Below, piece after piece: positions 20,984 through 30,927 of a stretch of 64,000 nucleotides of DNA. Source of the stretch: Sporosarcina sp. ANT_H38 (GTDB lineage Bacteria > Bacillota > Bacilli > Bacillales_A > Planococcaceae). The first letter of the stretch is position 1; the number at the start of each line of letters is the position of its first letter. Below the pieces are notes generated by a model. The model was not told the origin of the DNA. It saw only the letters and a program-made list of their open reading frames with translations, and searched no databases. The stretch is taken from NCBI RefSeq assembly GCF_008369195.1, contig NZ_VOBC01000001.1, forward strand, positions 1,178,001 to 1,242,000. Reading direction: 5' to 3'. A program made the translations under genes and the position numbers.

Positions 20984-22396
20984 ATGAATAATAATTTATA
21001 TGATCAGCGTATTAAAATAATCAGTGCTTTTTTAATTGCTACGTTTATCGGGCTATTTAACGAAACGGCTTTGAATATGGCTTTTGTGCAATTGATTGCT
21101 GATTTTAACTCTGATGCACCAACCATTCAATGGTTAACAACGGGTTATTTACTAACACTTGGCGTGTTAGTACCGATATCAGCCATTTTAATGCAACGCT
21201 TTACAACTAGACAGTTGTTTGTAGCATCGCTAGTATTCTCGATTGTAGGAACGTTTATTGCAGCCATTTCACCAACATTTATCATCTTAATGTTGGGAAG
21301 AATTATTCAAGCAGCTGGTACAGCCATTATCTTACCGCTGATGATGCAGGTCGTTTTACTCGTTTATCCAATTAATAAACGTGGAGCGGCTATGGGGAAG
21401 ATTGGGCTTGTTATCATTTTTGCACCGGCAATTGGGCCAACGATAGCTGGTTTAGTCATTGATCAGTTTTCATGGCACTATATTTTCTGGTTAAGCCTAC
21501 CATTTTTAGTGTTTTCCCTATTTTTCGGTTTAAAGTTTATCCAAAATGTCAGCGAAGTAAAAATAGTGAAGTTCGATATCTTATCTATTATTCTTTCGAC
21601 AATTGGTTTTGGCGGTATAGTCTACGGCTTTAGTATTTCAGGTAAACTTGGCACATTTATGTCAACAGAAGTACTTGTATCAGTAGGTATCGGTTTACTT
21701 TCCTTAGTACTATTTGGATTCCGACAAACGAAAATGGAACAACCGATGCTGAATTTAAGTGTATTTACATTCCGCATGTTCAACATGGGCCTTGCTATCA
21801 TAATGATTTGTATGATGATGATTTTATCGACGATGGTATTACTACCTATTTATTTACAAAACATTTTACTGTTAACACCTGTCATTGCAGGTTTAGCGTT
21901 ATTACCGGGCGGAGTTATCAATGCCTTTATGTCAGTTATAGCAGGGAATATGTTTGACCGCTTCGGTCCACGTGTGATGGTACCTGGTGGACTATTTATG
22001 GGCATAATTGCGTTGTTTGCACTACGTACAATTGACGGTACGACATCTGTCTATTTTGTCGTTGCATTCCATATTATTATGTTTGTCGGTATCACATTAA
22101 CGATGATGCCTGCACAAACAAATGGGTTAAATCAGCTTCCTAAGCAGTTGTATCCTGATGGAACAGCCATTATGAATACGTTGCAGCAGGTTTCCGGTGC
22201 GATCGGTACAGCAGTCGCAATTACAATTATGTCGATTAGTACAGCGAATTATGTGAATGAAAACGGCAATACAGTAGCAGCACAGCTAGAAGGATCGATT
22301 CAAGGTGTTCAAAATTCGATAACATTTGGGTTAATCATTGCCATCATTGGTTTTGTGTTATCACTATTATTACGTAATGTAAGACAAGGGAAATGA
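20984..22396 (+). CDS. DHA2-family multidrug MFS transporter (14 TM)
   Basis: A 470-residue protein with about 14 hydrophobic helices. Signature segments are NETALNMAFVQLIADF in helix 1, QWLTTGYLLTLGVLVP, LGRIIQAAGTAIILPLMMQV (motif C region) and the drug-proton antiporter segment GPTIAGLVI. It is close to the EmrB/QacA/LmrB class of multidrug or lincosamide exporters. It is monocistronic behind GGAGG with a strong terminator. No local regulator gene is present. Confidence 0.9.
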   Translation: MNNNLYDQRIKIISAFLIATFIGLFNETALNMAFVQLIADFNSDAPTIQWLTTGYLLTLGVLVPISAILMQRFTTRQLFVASLVFSIVGTFIAAISPTFIILMLGRIIQAAGTAIILPLMMQVVLLVYPINKRGAAMGKIGLVIIFAPAIGPTIAGLVIDQFSWHYIFWLSLPFLVFSLFFGLKFIQNVSEVKIVKFDILSIILSTIGFGGIVYGFSISGKLGTFMSTEVLVSVGIGLLSLVLFGFRQTKMEQPMLNLSVFTFRMFNMGLAIIMICMMMILSTMVLLPIYLQNILLLTPVIAGLALLPGGVINAFMSVIAGNMFDRFGPRVMVPGGLFMGIIALFALRTIDGTTSVYFVVAFHIIMFVGITLTMMPAQTNGLNQLPKQLYPDGTAIMNTLQQVSGAIGTAVAITIMSISTANYVNENGNTVAAQLEGSIQGVQNSITFGLIIAIIGFVLSLLLRNVRQGK

Positions 22397-22400
22397 GCTT

Positions 22401-22449
22401 GAAAAAACCGTCTTAAAAGTGCTGTGAATGACTTTTAAGACGGTTTTTT
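22401..22449 (+). terminator. Terminator of the DHA2 exporter gene
   Basis: A perfect 19-bp stem (22401-22419 with 22430-22448) with an A-rich 5' arm and T-rich 3' arm, active in either direction. Confidence 0.93.
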
Positions 22450-22910
22450 ATAATTAAACCCTACATTAATTAAATGCAGCAGAAGATCTAAGGCGGGCTT
22501 TATATGGCTTGTCTTTTTTATATGACTTTAAAAGCTGGCAGAATAGCCCTATTTATCGTTCCAGCACAATTTGTTGTAAATATGCTTATTTGGAATAAAG
22601 GCATCCTTAACGAGCTTTAAAGAGGCACAGAGCGCATCGTGTATCCGTTTGGTTGCTGAAGACAAGTTTGTAACCATCTAAAGGCTTTTGAATATGGATT
22701 AGTTAATATATCTTTAGCGATGAAAATCGAACGTCCGGTGTGAACAGGAGGAAAAGGGGGTGATAACTTCAAATTTTTACCAATGTGTATTAATTAAGAT
22801 ATATTCCATCTGTTTAATTGAGCGCCAGCTCATGTTATAATGATTAACTTAGGATAATTGTATGCGAAGAAAACCCTCCGCATAGCGATAAAATTTGGAG
22901 GTATAAGAGA
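22450..22910. other. Non-coding stretch with a group II intron domain V-like fragment
   Basis: No open frame of note exists here. At 22718-22743 the sequence GCGATGAAAATCGAACGTCC followed by GGTGTG resembles the upper stem, GAAA tetraloop and 3' arm of group II intron domain V, but the 5' arm that should pair with CGTCCGGTG is absent. I read it as either a decayed intron end or chance. The promoter of the following small gene must lie in the last 150 bases. Confidence 0.25.
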
Positions 22911-23120
22911 ATGAAAAAACAATGGACGATTGGTAAAATTAAAGAATTTGTTGAGAAAAATTCAGAAAGTATTTTGCAAACGACGGAATATCACGGTTTT
23001 TCTCAAAAGTTACTATTTAAATGCGCATGTGGTAGCACCTTTGAAAAATCATTTACGAAATTTAAAAATAATAACCAACGTAAATGTGACGTGTGCCAAC
23101 CGCCAAAAGCGACACGATAA
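22911..23120 (+). CDS. Small zinc-ribbon protein
   Basis: A 69-residue protein behind a good GGAGG site. After a helical N-terminus it carries C-A-C-G at residues 38-41 and C-D-V-C at 58-61 in the context LLFKCACGSTFEKSFTKF. This is the small treble-clef/zinc-ribbon module seen as an accessory DNA-binding domain in homing and HNH endonucleases. Here it is a stand-alone protein. Function unknown; a strong hairpin closes the unit. Confidence 0.7.
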   Translation: MKKQWTIGKIKEFVEKNSESILQTTEYHGFSQKLLFKCACGSTFEKSFTKFKNNNQRKCDVCQPPKATR

Positions 23121-23132
23121 CGTATAGCAAAT

Positions 23133-23177
23133 AAACGAAGTGCCGATTTCTTTAATAGAGAAGTTGGCACTTCGTTT
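23133..23177 (+). terminator. Terminator of the zinc-ribbon gene
   Basis: AAACGAAGTGCC pairs perfectly with GGCACTTCGTTT around a 21-base loop. The T run is short, so strength is uncertain. Bases 23,178-23,519 hold no supported feature. Confidence 0.7.
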
Positions 23178-23415
23178 GCTTTATAGTGGGAATATAAGAC
23201 GAAAGATGATTGAAAGTTATAAGGCTTAGCTAATATTATTAGATAATGGAATAAATAAGATACAACAAATGGATCCGTAGATTTTGTACAAATAAATGAG
23301 CCAAGAAAGTCAAAATTTATTTGAATTTCTTGTTTAAAAAACTGTATAAAAGTATCGATTTTGATTGTCATTTTCGATTAGTTTTTATATTTCCGTATAA
23401 ACGTGTAAATTTCCA

Positions 23416-23514
<99 letters not shown>

Positions 23515-23519
23515 TCCTA

Positions 23520-23891
23520 TCACTCAACCCTAAATCTATAACTGTTTTTCTTTACATTTTCAATATCGATATTCCCTACACTATATTCGATGACATCATT
23601 AATGAATAAGTTATTTTTTTTAGCAAACACCTTCGTACTTTCTAATAACTCTTTATCATAGGTTGTTTTGTATTGAACTCGATCTTTAGGTCTGGACTCT
23701 TTATTAAATGAAATCACGTCTTGTATCAAAACTGCTTGTAAACCACTCTCAATTAAATAATTGACATGTGTATTATTTGCTGCAGCCATTAATTTTAAAG
23801 ACTCTAGAATTGATTCACTAATATTAGTTCTAAATTTAATTCTTGAAACATCTGTTGTATGAATTAAATTTCCATCTGCCAATTTCCACAA
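23520..23891 (-). CDS. Internally duplicated ribbon-helix-helix-like protein
   Basis: A 123-residue protein with a TTG start and GGAG ten bases upstream. Residues 17-51 and 71-105 are two copies of one unit, offset by exactly 54 residues. Each has a beta-strand (IKFRT or VQYKT) followed by two helices (ILESLKLMAAANN... or LLESTKVFAKKNN...) ending in an L/V-I-E-x-x-[LV] stretch. Strand-helix-helix is the arrangement of Arc/MetJ-type DNA-binding folds. I infer a DNA-binding protein in which one chain forms a pseudo-dimer. It follows the homing endonuclease by 33 bases on the same strand. Confidence 0.65.
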   Translation of the reverse strand: MWKLADGNLIHTTDVSRIKFRTNISESILESLKLMAAANNTHVNYLIESGLQAVLIQDVISFNKESRPKDRVQYKTTYDKELLESTKVFAKKNNLFINDVIEYSVGNIDIENVKKNSYRFRVE

Positions 23892-23924
23892 AGTAAAAGC
23901 ACTCCTATCTGGCTATCCATATTG

Positions 23925-24779
<855 letters not shown>

Positions 24780-24846
24780 TTAAATTCAATTGTAGATAGT
24801 TATTAATTCCAAACACTCAACAAAATATGCTCATTTATAGAGGTCA

Positions 24847-24865
24847 GAACAAATGTTCCATTATA
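24847..24865 (-). promoter_or_regulatory. LexA (SOS) box-like palindrome with adjacent -10
   Basis: GAAC-AAAT-GTTC at 24847-24858 matches the core of the Bacillus SOS box (CGAACRNRYGTTCG) except for the outer C and G. On the minus strand a TATAAT (24865-24860) lies immediately before it, a usual place for a LexA repressor site. It is 137 bases upstream of the homing endonuclease start. Confidence 0.5.
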
Positions 24866-24905
24866 GCTTTCCATACCCAAATTGAGAGTTTATAAACAAA
24901 AAAGT

Positions 24906-24987
24906 CTAGAATAACTTTTCTAGTTGCATAAAGTAGTGGTGATTTTGTTTGAAATATCGTTTTGGTTCTTCAAATTTTTTTGAACAT
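24906..24987 (-). pseudogene. Small frameshifted ORF behind an SOS-like box
   Basis: ATG 24987 has a GAGAGGTGAG site seven bases upstream. The frame begins MFKKI and stops at once because of a run of seven A. With six A it would read on as MFKKFEEPKRYFKQNHHYFM to a TAG at 24906 (26 residues). Either a decayed gene or a slippage site. I do not recognise the peptide. Confidence 0.3.
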
Positions 24988-25020
24988 TGTCTCTCACCTC
25001 TCAATTTTATCCCCCAACGA

Positions 25021-25032
25021 GAACAAGTGTTC
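25021..25032 (-). promoter_or_regulatory. Second LexA (SOS) box-like palindrome
   Basis: GAAC-AAGT-GTTC matches the SOS box core including R-N-R-Y. It is 34 bases upstream of the small ORF start at 24987. A TGAACA/TAAAAT pair on the minus strand with 18-base spacing would put the box over the -35 region. Confidence 0.5.
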
Positions 25033-25210
25033 AGTAGGCGTAATTTCGGCATTTATACTCTTAAAAGCGGATTTATCCTTCCATTTTAATCACGGATGTT
25101 CTCGTTTTCCACAAATAAATAGTAGTGCAAACCAAAGCTCTGGCCTACAACTAACAAATGTAGGATTTCTATAAGGATAAATTTCATCTGTCTTTTCGAC
25201 ATAAATCTAT

Positions 25211-25256
25211 AAAAACGAAGCAGCATTGCCAAATAAGGTAATACTGCTTCGTTTTT
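25211..25256 (-). terminator. Long hairpin terminator
   Basis: A 13-bp perfect stem (AAAAACGAAGCAG with CTGCTTCGTTTTT) extended by a second paired block ATTGCC/GGTAAT. It lies just downstream of the decayed gene at 25,262-25,575 on the minus strand. Confidence 0.8.
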
Positions 25257-25261
25257 ATTGC

Positions 25262-25575
25262 AGGCATTTACTTTCGCCGCCTTATCATGAATTTGTGTAG
25301 CTACGAGCTGTAGAGCCGTGAATTCCTCCTTATAGGCACGTATATCCTTTTTGAATGTTTTCCGCTTGTGAACGGTCGTACGCCAGTCTGAGAGGTAGAC
25401 TTAACGTCGTTAAGCTCCTTGTAGGTTAAAACTTTAAATGCTAACGTTTCCTCATTAGTGTACTTACTTTCAATTTCATTGAGCAAATATTACTTTCTTA
25501 GCTATAAGACAACTTTGTGCTTTTAATTGGCGTTCTTTTAATTCGCTACTTTAACCAACGCTTGCCGCCTTGTAA
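25262..25575 (-). pseudogene. Decayed lysine-rich coiled-coil gene, unknown family
   Basis: Three overlapping minus-strand frame pieces read as one protein. First come pieces such as SSELKERQLKAQSCLIAKKV, then LNEIESKYTNEETLAFKVLT with YKELNDVKSTSQ, then after a frameshift TVHKRKTFKKDIRAYKEEFT with ALQLVATQIHDKAAKV. Composition is helical and lysine/glutamate-rich. Several stops and frame changes exclude a functional gene, and I do not recognise the family. It is followed by a hairpin terminator. Confidence 0.4.
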
Positions 25576-25578
25576 CTA

Positions 25579-28500
25579 TTAAGTGATTGGCATTAGTTGG
25601 ATTAATGCTGTATGCTCCCCTATTTTAATTTCCGTTCCATCTATAACGTGGTCTTTCAAAAATAAACTCCGCATTAGTAAGTGTTCTTGTAGTAAAAACT
25701 CAAATTTTTCAATAACGACTTGTAGCGCTTCGTCTGTACTTACTACAATATCAATGCGCAGATTAATTGGTAACTGTAATTTCTTTCTGTACTCTTGTAT
25801 CGCACGGATCAATTCACGGGCCATACCTTCTTGTATAAGCTCTTTCGTTAATGCAGTATCTAACGTTACCGTGTATTCCCCATTTGTTGCTGAAGAGTAG
25901 CCTTCTTTAGCAACCTTCTCGATGAGTACATCTTCAACCGTTACTTGTTCTAGCTCACCTGATGCTGTAATTATCTCTCCGTACCCTGCCTTTATGAACG
26001 CAATAGATTCTTCAATAGTTAATTGCTGAAGCCATGTATTGACGATATTTGATTGCTTACCAAACTTAGCACCTGATTTTTTAAAATCTAATTTTAGTTT
26101 TATTGCAGCAAACTGGCTTTCATCACTTACTTCATGGAATTGTTTTACGTTCAATTCCTCCATGATGATGTCTTGATAGGCCTCCCAGTTTATAGTTGAC
26201 GTGGCACTAAGCACGGAAAGACTCGCTAAGGGCTGTTTTACTTTCAATGAAGTCGAATTTCGAATGCTTCTCCCTAATTCGACTACCTGGAGGACTGCAT
26301 CCATTTCTTTTTCTAATTGTTCGTCTATCCTGTTTTCATCATAAGTCGGATAGTCTGAAAGGTGTACACTTTTACCCGTTAAGTTGAAATAGATATCCTC
26401 AGCAATGAATGGAGTTAAAGGTGCGATCAATTGGCTAGTTTTTGTCAAGACCTCATAAAGTGTCTGATAGGCCGCCGCCTTGTCAGGACTCATTTTAGTT
26501 GCCCAAAAGCGTTCTCGTGATCGTCTTACGTACCAATTGCTTAGCTCTTCAACTAATTTCGCGATTTCTCTGGCTGCATTCGTAAAATGGTAATTTTCCA
26601 AGTTCACATTGGCTACTTTAATGGTACTGTGCAAACGAGATAGGATCCAGTCATCTAATGTATTTTTTTCAACCACATAGTCATTTTGGGACTCATAACC
26701 GTCTAAGTTTGCATATAGGACGTAAAAACTATGCACATTGTCTAACCTATCGACTAATTTTGATTTTGCTTCTTGTACGATACGTTCTGAAAAACGTTTC
26801 GAGTTCCAAGGTGCGCTATCGACTACTAATGCCCATCTTAATGAATCTGCCCCATACTTTTGAATTAAATCTACTGGATCAAGAGCATTTCCTTTACTTT
26901 TAGACATCTTTTGACCATTTTCATCCAATATATGACCCAGTGATAATACACGTTTGTACGGGGATTTCCCTGTAAATAGCGTAGATACAGCCAGCAAGCT
27001 ATAAAACCAGCCACGTGTTTGATCAATGCCTTCTATAACGATGTCAGCCGGGAATTGCTTGTTGAAAGTGTCACGATTTTCAAACGGATAATGATATTGA
27101 GCAAACGGCATGGAGCCACTATCGAACCAGACATCAATTACTTCAGGAGTTCTTGACATTTCTCCCTCGCAAACTGAACAACGAAGCTTGATTTGATCGA
27201 CAGTTGGTTTATGCAAATCAAGCTCTGCAACTAGTGGATGAATGGAAAGATTCCGTAATTCTTCTATGCTTTTAGGTGCGTGCTCGTGATGACAATCGTC
27301 ACATTGCCACACATTCAGCGGCGTTCCCCAATAGCGTTTACGACTAATATTCCAATCCACCATTTGCTCTAAGAAATTTCCAAATCTCCCTTGCTTGATA
27401 TGATCAGGATGCCAAGTCACTCCATCGTTATTTTGGATGAATTGCTCTTGCAAAGCTGTTGTTTTGATAAACCAGTTGTCGTTTGCATAATACAATAGAG
27501 GCGAATCACAGCGCCAACAGTGAGGATAATTATGTTCAAATTTTTCTTTACTGTATAACAAGCCTTTATCAGCAAGGTAACGAATGATATCGACATCGCA
27601 GTCTTTGACAAAACGTCCTTGAAAAGGTGGAACCTCTGCAGTGTACTGCCCTTTTTCATCCACAACATTCACAAAAGAGAAACCATTTTCCTGTATTACT
27701 TGATAATCATCTTCCCCATATGCTGGTGCAATATGAACGATTCCTGTACCGCTGTCCTCCGTTACATAGTCAGCTTCCACTACTTTATGCCCGATGGCTA
27801 CATGTACGAAATCAAACGGAGCAATATACGCCATGCCTTTTAGTTCCGCCCCCAGGTGAACAGATAGAACTTCATAATCGTTCTTTAACACTGTTGCAGC
27901 TAATGATTCTGCTACGATATAGACTTCATTCCCCTGTTGTGCACGAACGTACTTCATCGACGGGTGCACAGCTAACGCCACATTCGCAGGTAATGTCCAT
28001 GGCGTTGTCGTCCAACTAAGAAAATACTCGTTGTCGCGATTACGAATCTTGAACTTAGCAGTTGCTGTTAAATCCTTCACCATTTTGTATTCTTGCGCGA
28101 CTTCATGTGAGCTAAGCGAAGTTTGACAGCTCGGGCAGTATGGCGACACTCTATGGCCTTTATGCAATAACCCTTTACCATGAATTGTACCAAGGATATT
28201 CCATACACTTTCAATATAAGAATTGCTTAACGTGACATAAGGATTCTCCATGTCTACCCAATAGCCGAGTTGTTCAGTAAACGCACGCCATTGTTTTTCG
28301 TAGATAAAAACACTTTCTCTACATTTTTCAATAAAAGCTTCAACGCCATAATTTTCAATGTCACTCTTTCCGGAGATCCCTAATTGTTTTTCGACGCCTA
28401 ATTCAACAGGCAATCCATGCGTATCCCATCCAGCTTTACGAAGGACTTGATGGCCCGTCATGGTTTTGTATCTGGCAACAATGTCTTTTATGGTCCGTCC

Positions 28501-28665
28501 TAATGCATGCCCGACATGCGGCAAGCCATTTGCTGTAGGTGGCCCTTCATAAAACACAAATGATGGATTTCCTTCTCTCGTTTCAATTGATTGCTCAAAA
28601 GTACAATGCTGTACCCATTGTTGTTGAATGCGCTCCTCACGTTGACGCACCGTTTCTTTTTCCAT
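25579..28665 (-). CDS. ileS: Isoleucyl-tRNA synthetase, IleS2 (eukaryote-like) type
   Basis: The ATG at 28665 is used because GGAG lies nine bases upstream; the in-frame ATG at 28704 falls in the leader terminator. The 1028-residue class I synthetase has HVGH at 50-53, KMSKSKGN, the CP1 editing domain ([35 protein letters not shown]) and several zinc CxxC pairs (CPSC, CWRC, CDDC, CSVC). Length and signature segments match the IleRS2 clade, not the roughly 920-residue bacterial IleRS1 usually found near divIVA/lspA. IleRS2 enzymes are commonly insensitive to mupirocin. A T-box leader precedes it. Confidence 0.93.
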   Translation of the reverse strand: MEKETVRQREERIQQQWVQHCTFEQSIETREGNPSFVFYEGPPTANGLPHVGHALGRTIKDIVARYKTMTGHQVLRKAGWDTHGLPVELGVEKQLGISGKSDIENYGVEAFIEKCRESVFIYEKQWRAFTEQLGYWVDMENPYVTLSNSYIESVWNILGTIHGKGLLHKGHRVSPYCPSCQTSLSSHEVAQEYKMVKDLTATAKFKIRNRDNEYFLSWTTTPWTLPANVALAVHPSMKYVRAQQGNEVYIVAESLAATVLKNDYEVLSVHLGAELKGMAYIAPFDFVHVAIGHKVVEADYVTEDSGTGIVHIAPAYGEDDYQVIQENGFSFVNVVDEKGQYTAEVPPFQGRFVKDCDVDIIRYLADKGLLYSKEKFEHNYPHCWRCDSPLLYYANDNWFIKTTALQEQFIQNNDGVTWHPDHIKQGRFGNFLEQMVDWNISRKRYWGTPLNVWQCDDCHHEHAPKSIEELRNLSIHPLVAELDLHKPTVDQIKLRCSVCEGEMSRTPEVIDVWFDSGSMPFAQYHYPFENRDTFNKQFPADIVIEGIDQTRGWFYSLLAVSTLFTGKSPYKRVLSLGHILDENGQKMSKSKGNALDPVDLIQKYGADSLRWALVVDSAPWNSKRFSERIVQEAKSKLVDRLDNVHSFYVLYANLDGYESQNDYVVEKNTLDDWILSRLHSTIKVANVNLENYHFTNAAREIAKLVEELSNWYVRRSRERFWATKMSPDKAAAYQTLYEVLTKTSQLIAPLTPFIAEDIYFNLTGKSVHLSDYPTYDENRIDEQLEKEMDAVLQVVELGRSIRNSTSLKVKQPLASLSVLSATSTINWEAYQDIIMEELNVKQFHEVSDESQFAAIKLKLDFKKSGAKFGKQSNIVNTWLQQLTIEESIAFIKAGYGEIITASGELEQVTVEDVLIEKVAKEGYSSATNGEYTVTLDTALTKELIQEGMARELIRAIQEYRKKLQLPINLRIDIVVSTDEALQVVIEKFEFLLQEHLLMRSLFLKDHVIDGTEIKIGEHTALIQLMPIT

Positions 28666-28705
28666 CTGATATCGCTCCATTCTATGGTTTTTAAAAACAT
28701 ACAAA

Positions 28706-28955
28706 AACCCGTCCCTATAGAAAGGGACGGGTTTAACCGCGATACCACCCTAATTCTATTGAAAACTCTCGTTTACCAATAGCACTAGCCACGTACAATC
28801 ATACGCGTTCCTTTTAACGGTAGACACCCGTTCAAGCTTACTTGATTTCAGCTTGATTTCTCAGAGAGGATTTTCATGAATGAACTGAACACCGGCTTTC
28901 AGCATCTACCGGCTCTCTGGAGAACAGTTTCAATCGCTACTTTTTCTCGTCAACG
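28706..28955 (-). promoter_or_regulatory. T-box leader of ileS (tRNA-Ile)
   Basis: The T-box sequence GGGTGGTATCGCGG occupies 28750-28737 on the minus strand; its TGGT pairs with an ACCA tRNA end, fitting tRNA-Ile. The terminator stem AAACCCGTCCCT/AGGGACGGGTTT with trailing T lies at 28706-28733, and part of the T-box competes for it. A long imperfect Stem I spans about 28945-28855, with AGAGAG pairing to CTCTCT. The triplet ATC at 28871-28869, next to that base helix, is the best specifier candidate. Uncharged tRNA-Ile should permit read-through into ileS. Confidence 0.93.
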
Positions 28956-29024
28956 AAAATGTATGCTTTTATTACGGATGATAATAGCATGAGTTGCGTT
29001 GAATTGTCAAACTATTATTACCGT

Positions 29025-29327
29025 TTATGGCTTCGGATTAATTGTCCATGCTAACCCAAACATCAGAAATGTGAATAGAAAAATGAAAACACATAAGGCA
29101 ATTCCCCAAATAGCCGAAGAACTGGAGCTTTTCCTGTTAAACAACCCGAAAACACCGAGTACAAATCCAATGGAAGGAAGCGTCACTATAAAAAAGGAGG
29201 GAAATTCGTCGGAGTTTAATAACAGAGATGCATTTAAACCTGCTAGAGCGACTAAAGAGATAACGAAAGAGAGTAAGCCCGCTATTGCTGACCAATTTAT
29301 AGTAACCTTTCTTCTATTTAGTTCCAT
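29025..29327 (-). CDS. Small membrane protein in an ECF sigma operon
   Basis: A 100-residue protein with three hydrophobic helices (about 14-34, 45-62 and 72-95) and no recognisable domain. Its start overlaps the end of the anti-sigma gene by ten bases behind GAGG, so it is the third gene of the sigma/anti-sigma operon. In comparable SigM-like operons a small membrane partner often helps hold the sigma factor. That role is inferred from position. Confidence 0.7.
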   Translation of the reverse strand: MELNRRKVTINWSAIAGLLSFVISLVALAGLNASLLLNSDEFPSFFIVTLPSIGFVLGVFGLFNRKSSSSSAIWGIALCVFIFLFTFLMFGLAWTINPKP

Positions 29328-30337
29328 AGTTTAACCTCCCCCACTTTAATCGCACGTACTTTATTATTCCCTTCCATATCCCTTAATTCTGAAGTAGATC
29401 CTGTAACAGTAGCAGCATATATACGGATTCCATTATCGTTAATGTACGAAATCCTTTCTTTAAGAGCCAGGGACTTAGCCCTCGCTATTTTCTCTGCTAC
29501 AGCTTCATTTTTTTCGAGAAACGTTAACATTTCCATAAACACTTGTGCATTTGTTTTGTCTTCTCCGTTAAACGGGGACCACGTTGTATGATCAACTTGA
29601 GCTGGATAGCCGAGTGGTGTAATGGGGACTCCCTCTTGATCGACTTGCCTTTGCTCCAATCCAGTATCGACAGCTAACCATCGAATTTCGATATCCTGTC
29701 CTAGTAGCTCTTCCAACTCTTTTGGTGTCATTATTTCCGACATGGATACATGTACCTCGGCTACCGTACCTTCCGGAAGTCCATTTAAAATTGCCCATTG
29801 TGAATAAAGTGCTGCTGGAATAGGAACTTTTGGGTGAATTAGTGACTCCGTCTCTTTTGAAGGTATTTCAGGTAAAGGCCGCTCCAATACTAAATTTTTC
29901 TCCGAAAAAGCTGGTTTATCGAAAGCAAAGTATACATCGTAATCGCCTACTTTGTAATTTTCTCTGCCGATTTTTTTATAGATATCAAACATCATATTCA
30001 TTGAAAAGAAACCGATATCCGTATTTATTCTCATTGGTTCTAGGCTCATATTCGGTTCAGTTACATAGATTGTACTGGTACCGACCTCAATCAAATTATT
30101 AGCCTTGCCGCCTGTCGCATAATACAAATAGGTTCCAAGCGTCATAACGGGGACGATTAAGAGAAGAATTGCGAGACTGACCATAATATTCTTTTTAGTT
30201 GCGGTGTTTCTACCTTTTTTGATAATTTGTTGTTGGTCGTTATAAGAAATTGTATGTGAAGCATTAAAATCTTGAATGGCTCGATTTAAAAAATCGTTAT
30301 ACCTTTCTTCATGATCATTCCTGTTGTCGTCTTTCAT
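29318..30337 (-). CDS. Anti-sigma factor with sigma factor regulator N/C-terminal domains
   Basis: A 339-residue, single-pass membrane protein: cytoplasmic N-terminus (1-50), membrane helix (about 51-75), and a large extracytoplasmic domain. The N-terminal segment NDFLNRAIQDFN and the C-terminal segment with ITPLGYPAQ and FMEMLTFLEKN fit the Sigma_reg_N/Sigma_reg_C families found with SigM-like ECF factors. It should bind the sigma factor inside and sense an envelope signal outside. The ATG at 30337 is chosen for its 7-8 base spacing from AGGAGG. It overlaps the sigma gene. Confidence 0.82.
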   Translation of the reverse strand: MKDDNRNDHEERYNDFLNRAIQDFNASHTISYNDQQQIIKKGRNTATKKNIMVSLAILLLIVPVMTLGTYLYYATGGKANNLIEVGTSTIYVTEPNMSLEPMRINTDIGFFSMNMMFDIYKKIGRENYKVGDYDVYFAFDKPAFSEKNLVLERPLPEIPSKETESLIHPKVPIPAALYSQWAILNGLPEGTVAEVHVSMSEIMTPKELEELLGQDIEIRWLAVDTGLEQRQVDQEGVPITPLGYPAQVDHTTWSPFNGEDKTNAQVFMEMLTFLEKNEAVAEKIARAKSLALKERISYINDNGIRIYAATVTGSTSELRDMEGNNKVRAIKVGEVKLWN

Positions 30338-30827
30338 CCTCATTCCTCCTAACTATTATTTTTTCCATTACCTTTCTTCTTCCTCTCATTAAGTTGCTTT
30401 TGAAGGTGTTTAGTTTCATCTCAAGAATGGCTGCTGCTTCCTGGTACTTAAAATGATGTAAATCACACAATATCAATGCATGCCTTTCTTGATCCTTTAA
30501 GGAATGTATGTCTTTTAGTAACAGTATGAACCCTTCTTTTTCTACAAACTCATCCTCTGGAGTCTTCATAGTAAACGACAGACTTTCCTGAACATGTTCG
30601 CGAATAACAACCCTCTTATTCTTGCGATAATGGTCAATAAATGCATTGTGAGCTACTTTAAAAAGCCACGCTTTGATATTTGTAATTTCATAGTCCTCTA
30701 ATTGCAAATAGGCACGATAGAAAGCTTCTTGTACTAAATCCTCTGCTGTGTGATGATCTTTTGAAAGAGAAAACAAATATCGGTATAGTTCATTTGTGTA
30801 TTGCCTAAAAGCTTCATCAAGATTCAC
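30315..30827 (-). CDS. ECF RNA polymerase sigma factor (SigM-like)
   Basis: A GTG start at 30827 with GGGGG seven bases upstream gives 170 residues. Region 2 reads RYLFSLSKDHHTAEDLVQEA and IKAWLFKVAHNAFIDHYRK; region 4 is the helix-turn-helix YQEAAAILEMKLNTFKSNLM. The extended start upstream is rejected because it overlaps the ribosome site. The operon order is sigma, anti-sigma, small membrane protein, with an AAC-N17-CGT promoter just upstream. Confidence 0.9.
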   Translation of the reverse strand: MNLDEAFRQYTNELYRYLFSLSKDHHTAEDLVQEAFYRAYLQLEDYEITNIKAWLFKVAHNAFIDHYRKNKRVVIREHVQESLSFTMKTPEDEFVEKEGFILLLKDIHSLKDQERHALILCDLHHFKYQEAAAILEMKLNTFKSNLMRGRRKVMEKIIVRRNEDERRQQE

Positions 30828-30849
30828 ATTTGTTCCCCCTTTCAACAGA

Positions 30850-30878
30850 ACCACGGCTAATGGTACTCAAAAGTTGCA
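30850..30878 (-). promoter_or_regulatory. Candidate autoregulatory ECF promoter
   Basis: On the minus strand GCAACTTTT is followed by CCGTGG with 17 bases between AAC and CGT, the typical layout of SigM/SigW-type promoters. It lies about 25 bases upstream of the sigma start codon. Confidence 0.6.
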
Positions 30879-30927
30879 CGTTTTTAAATCTTCCTCTTTA
30901 TTAAGGTTAAAGCTGTACTACTGAGGC

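Noticed and set aside
24962..25174. 70-codon plus-strand frame
   Set aside because: No ribosome site, runs against the minus-strand promoters and SOS-like boxes, and shows no coding-like composition.
25301..25486. 61-aa ORF as an intact gene
   Set aside because: The last third is in the wrong frame; shifting the frame gives a better protein, so it is treated as part of a pseudogene.
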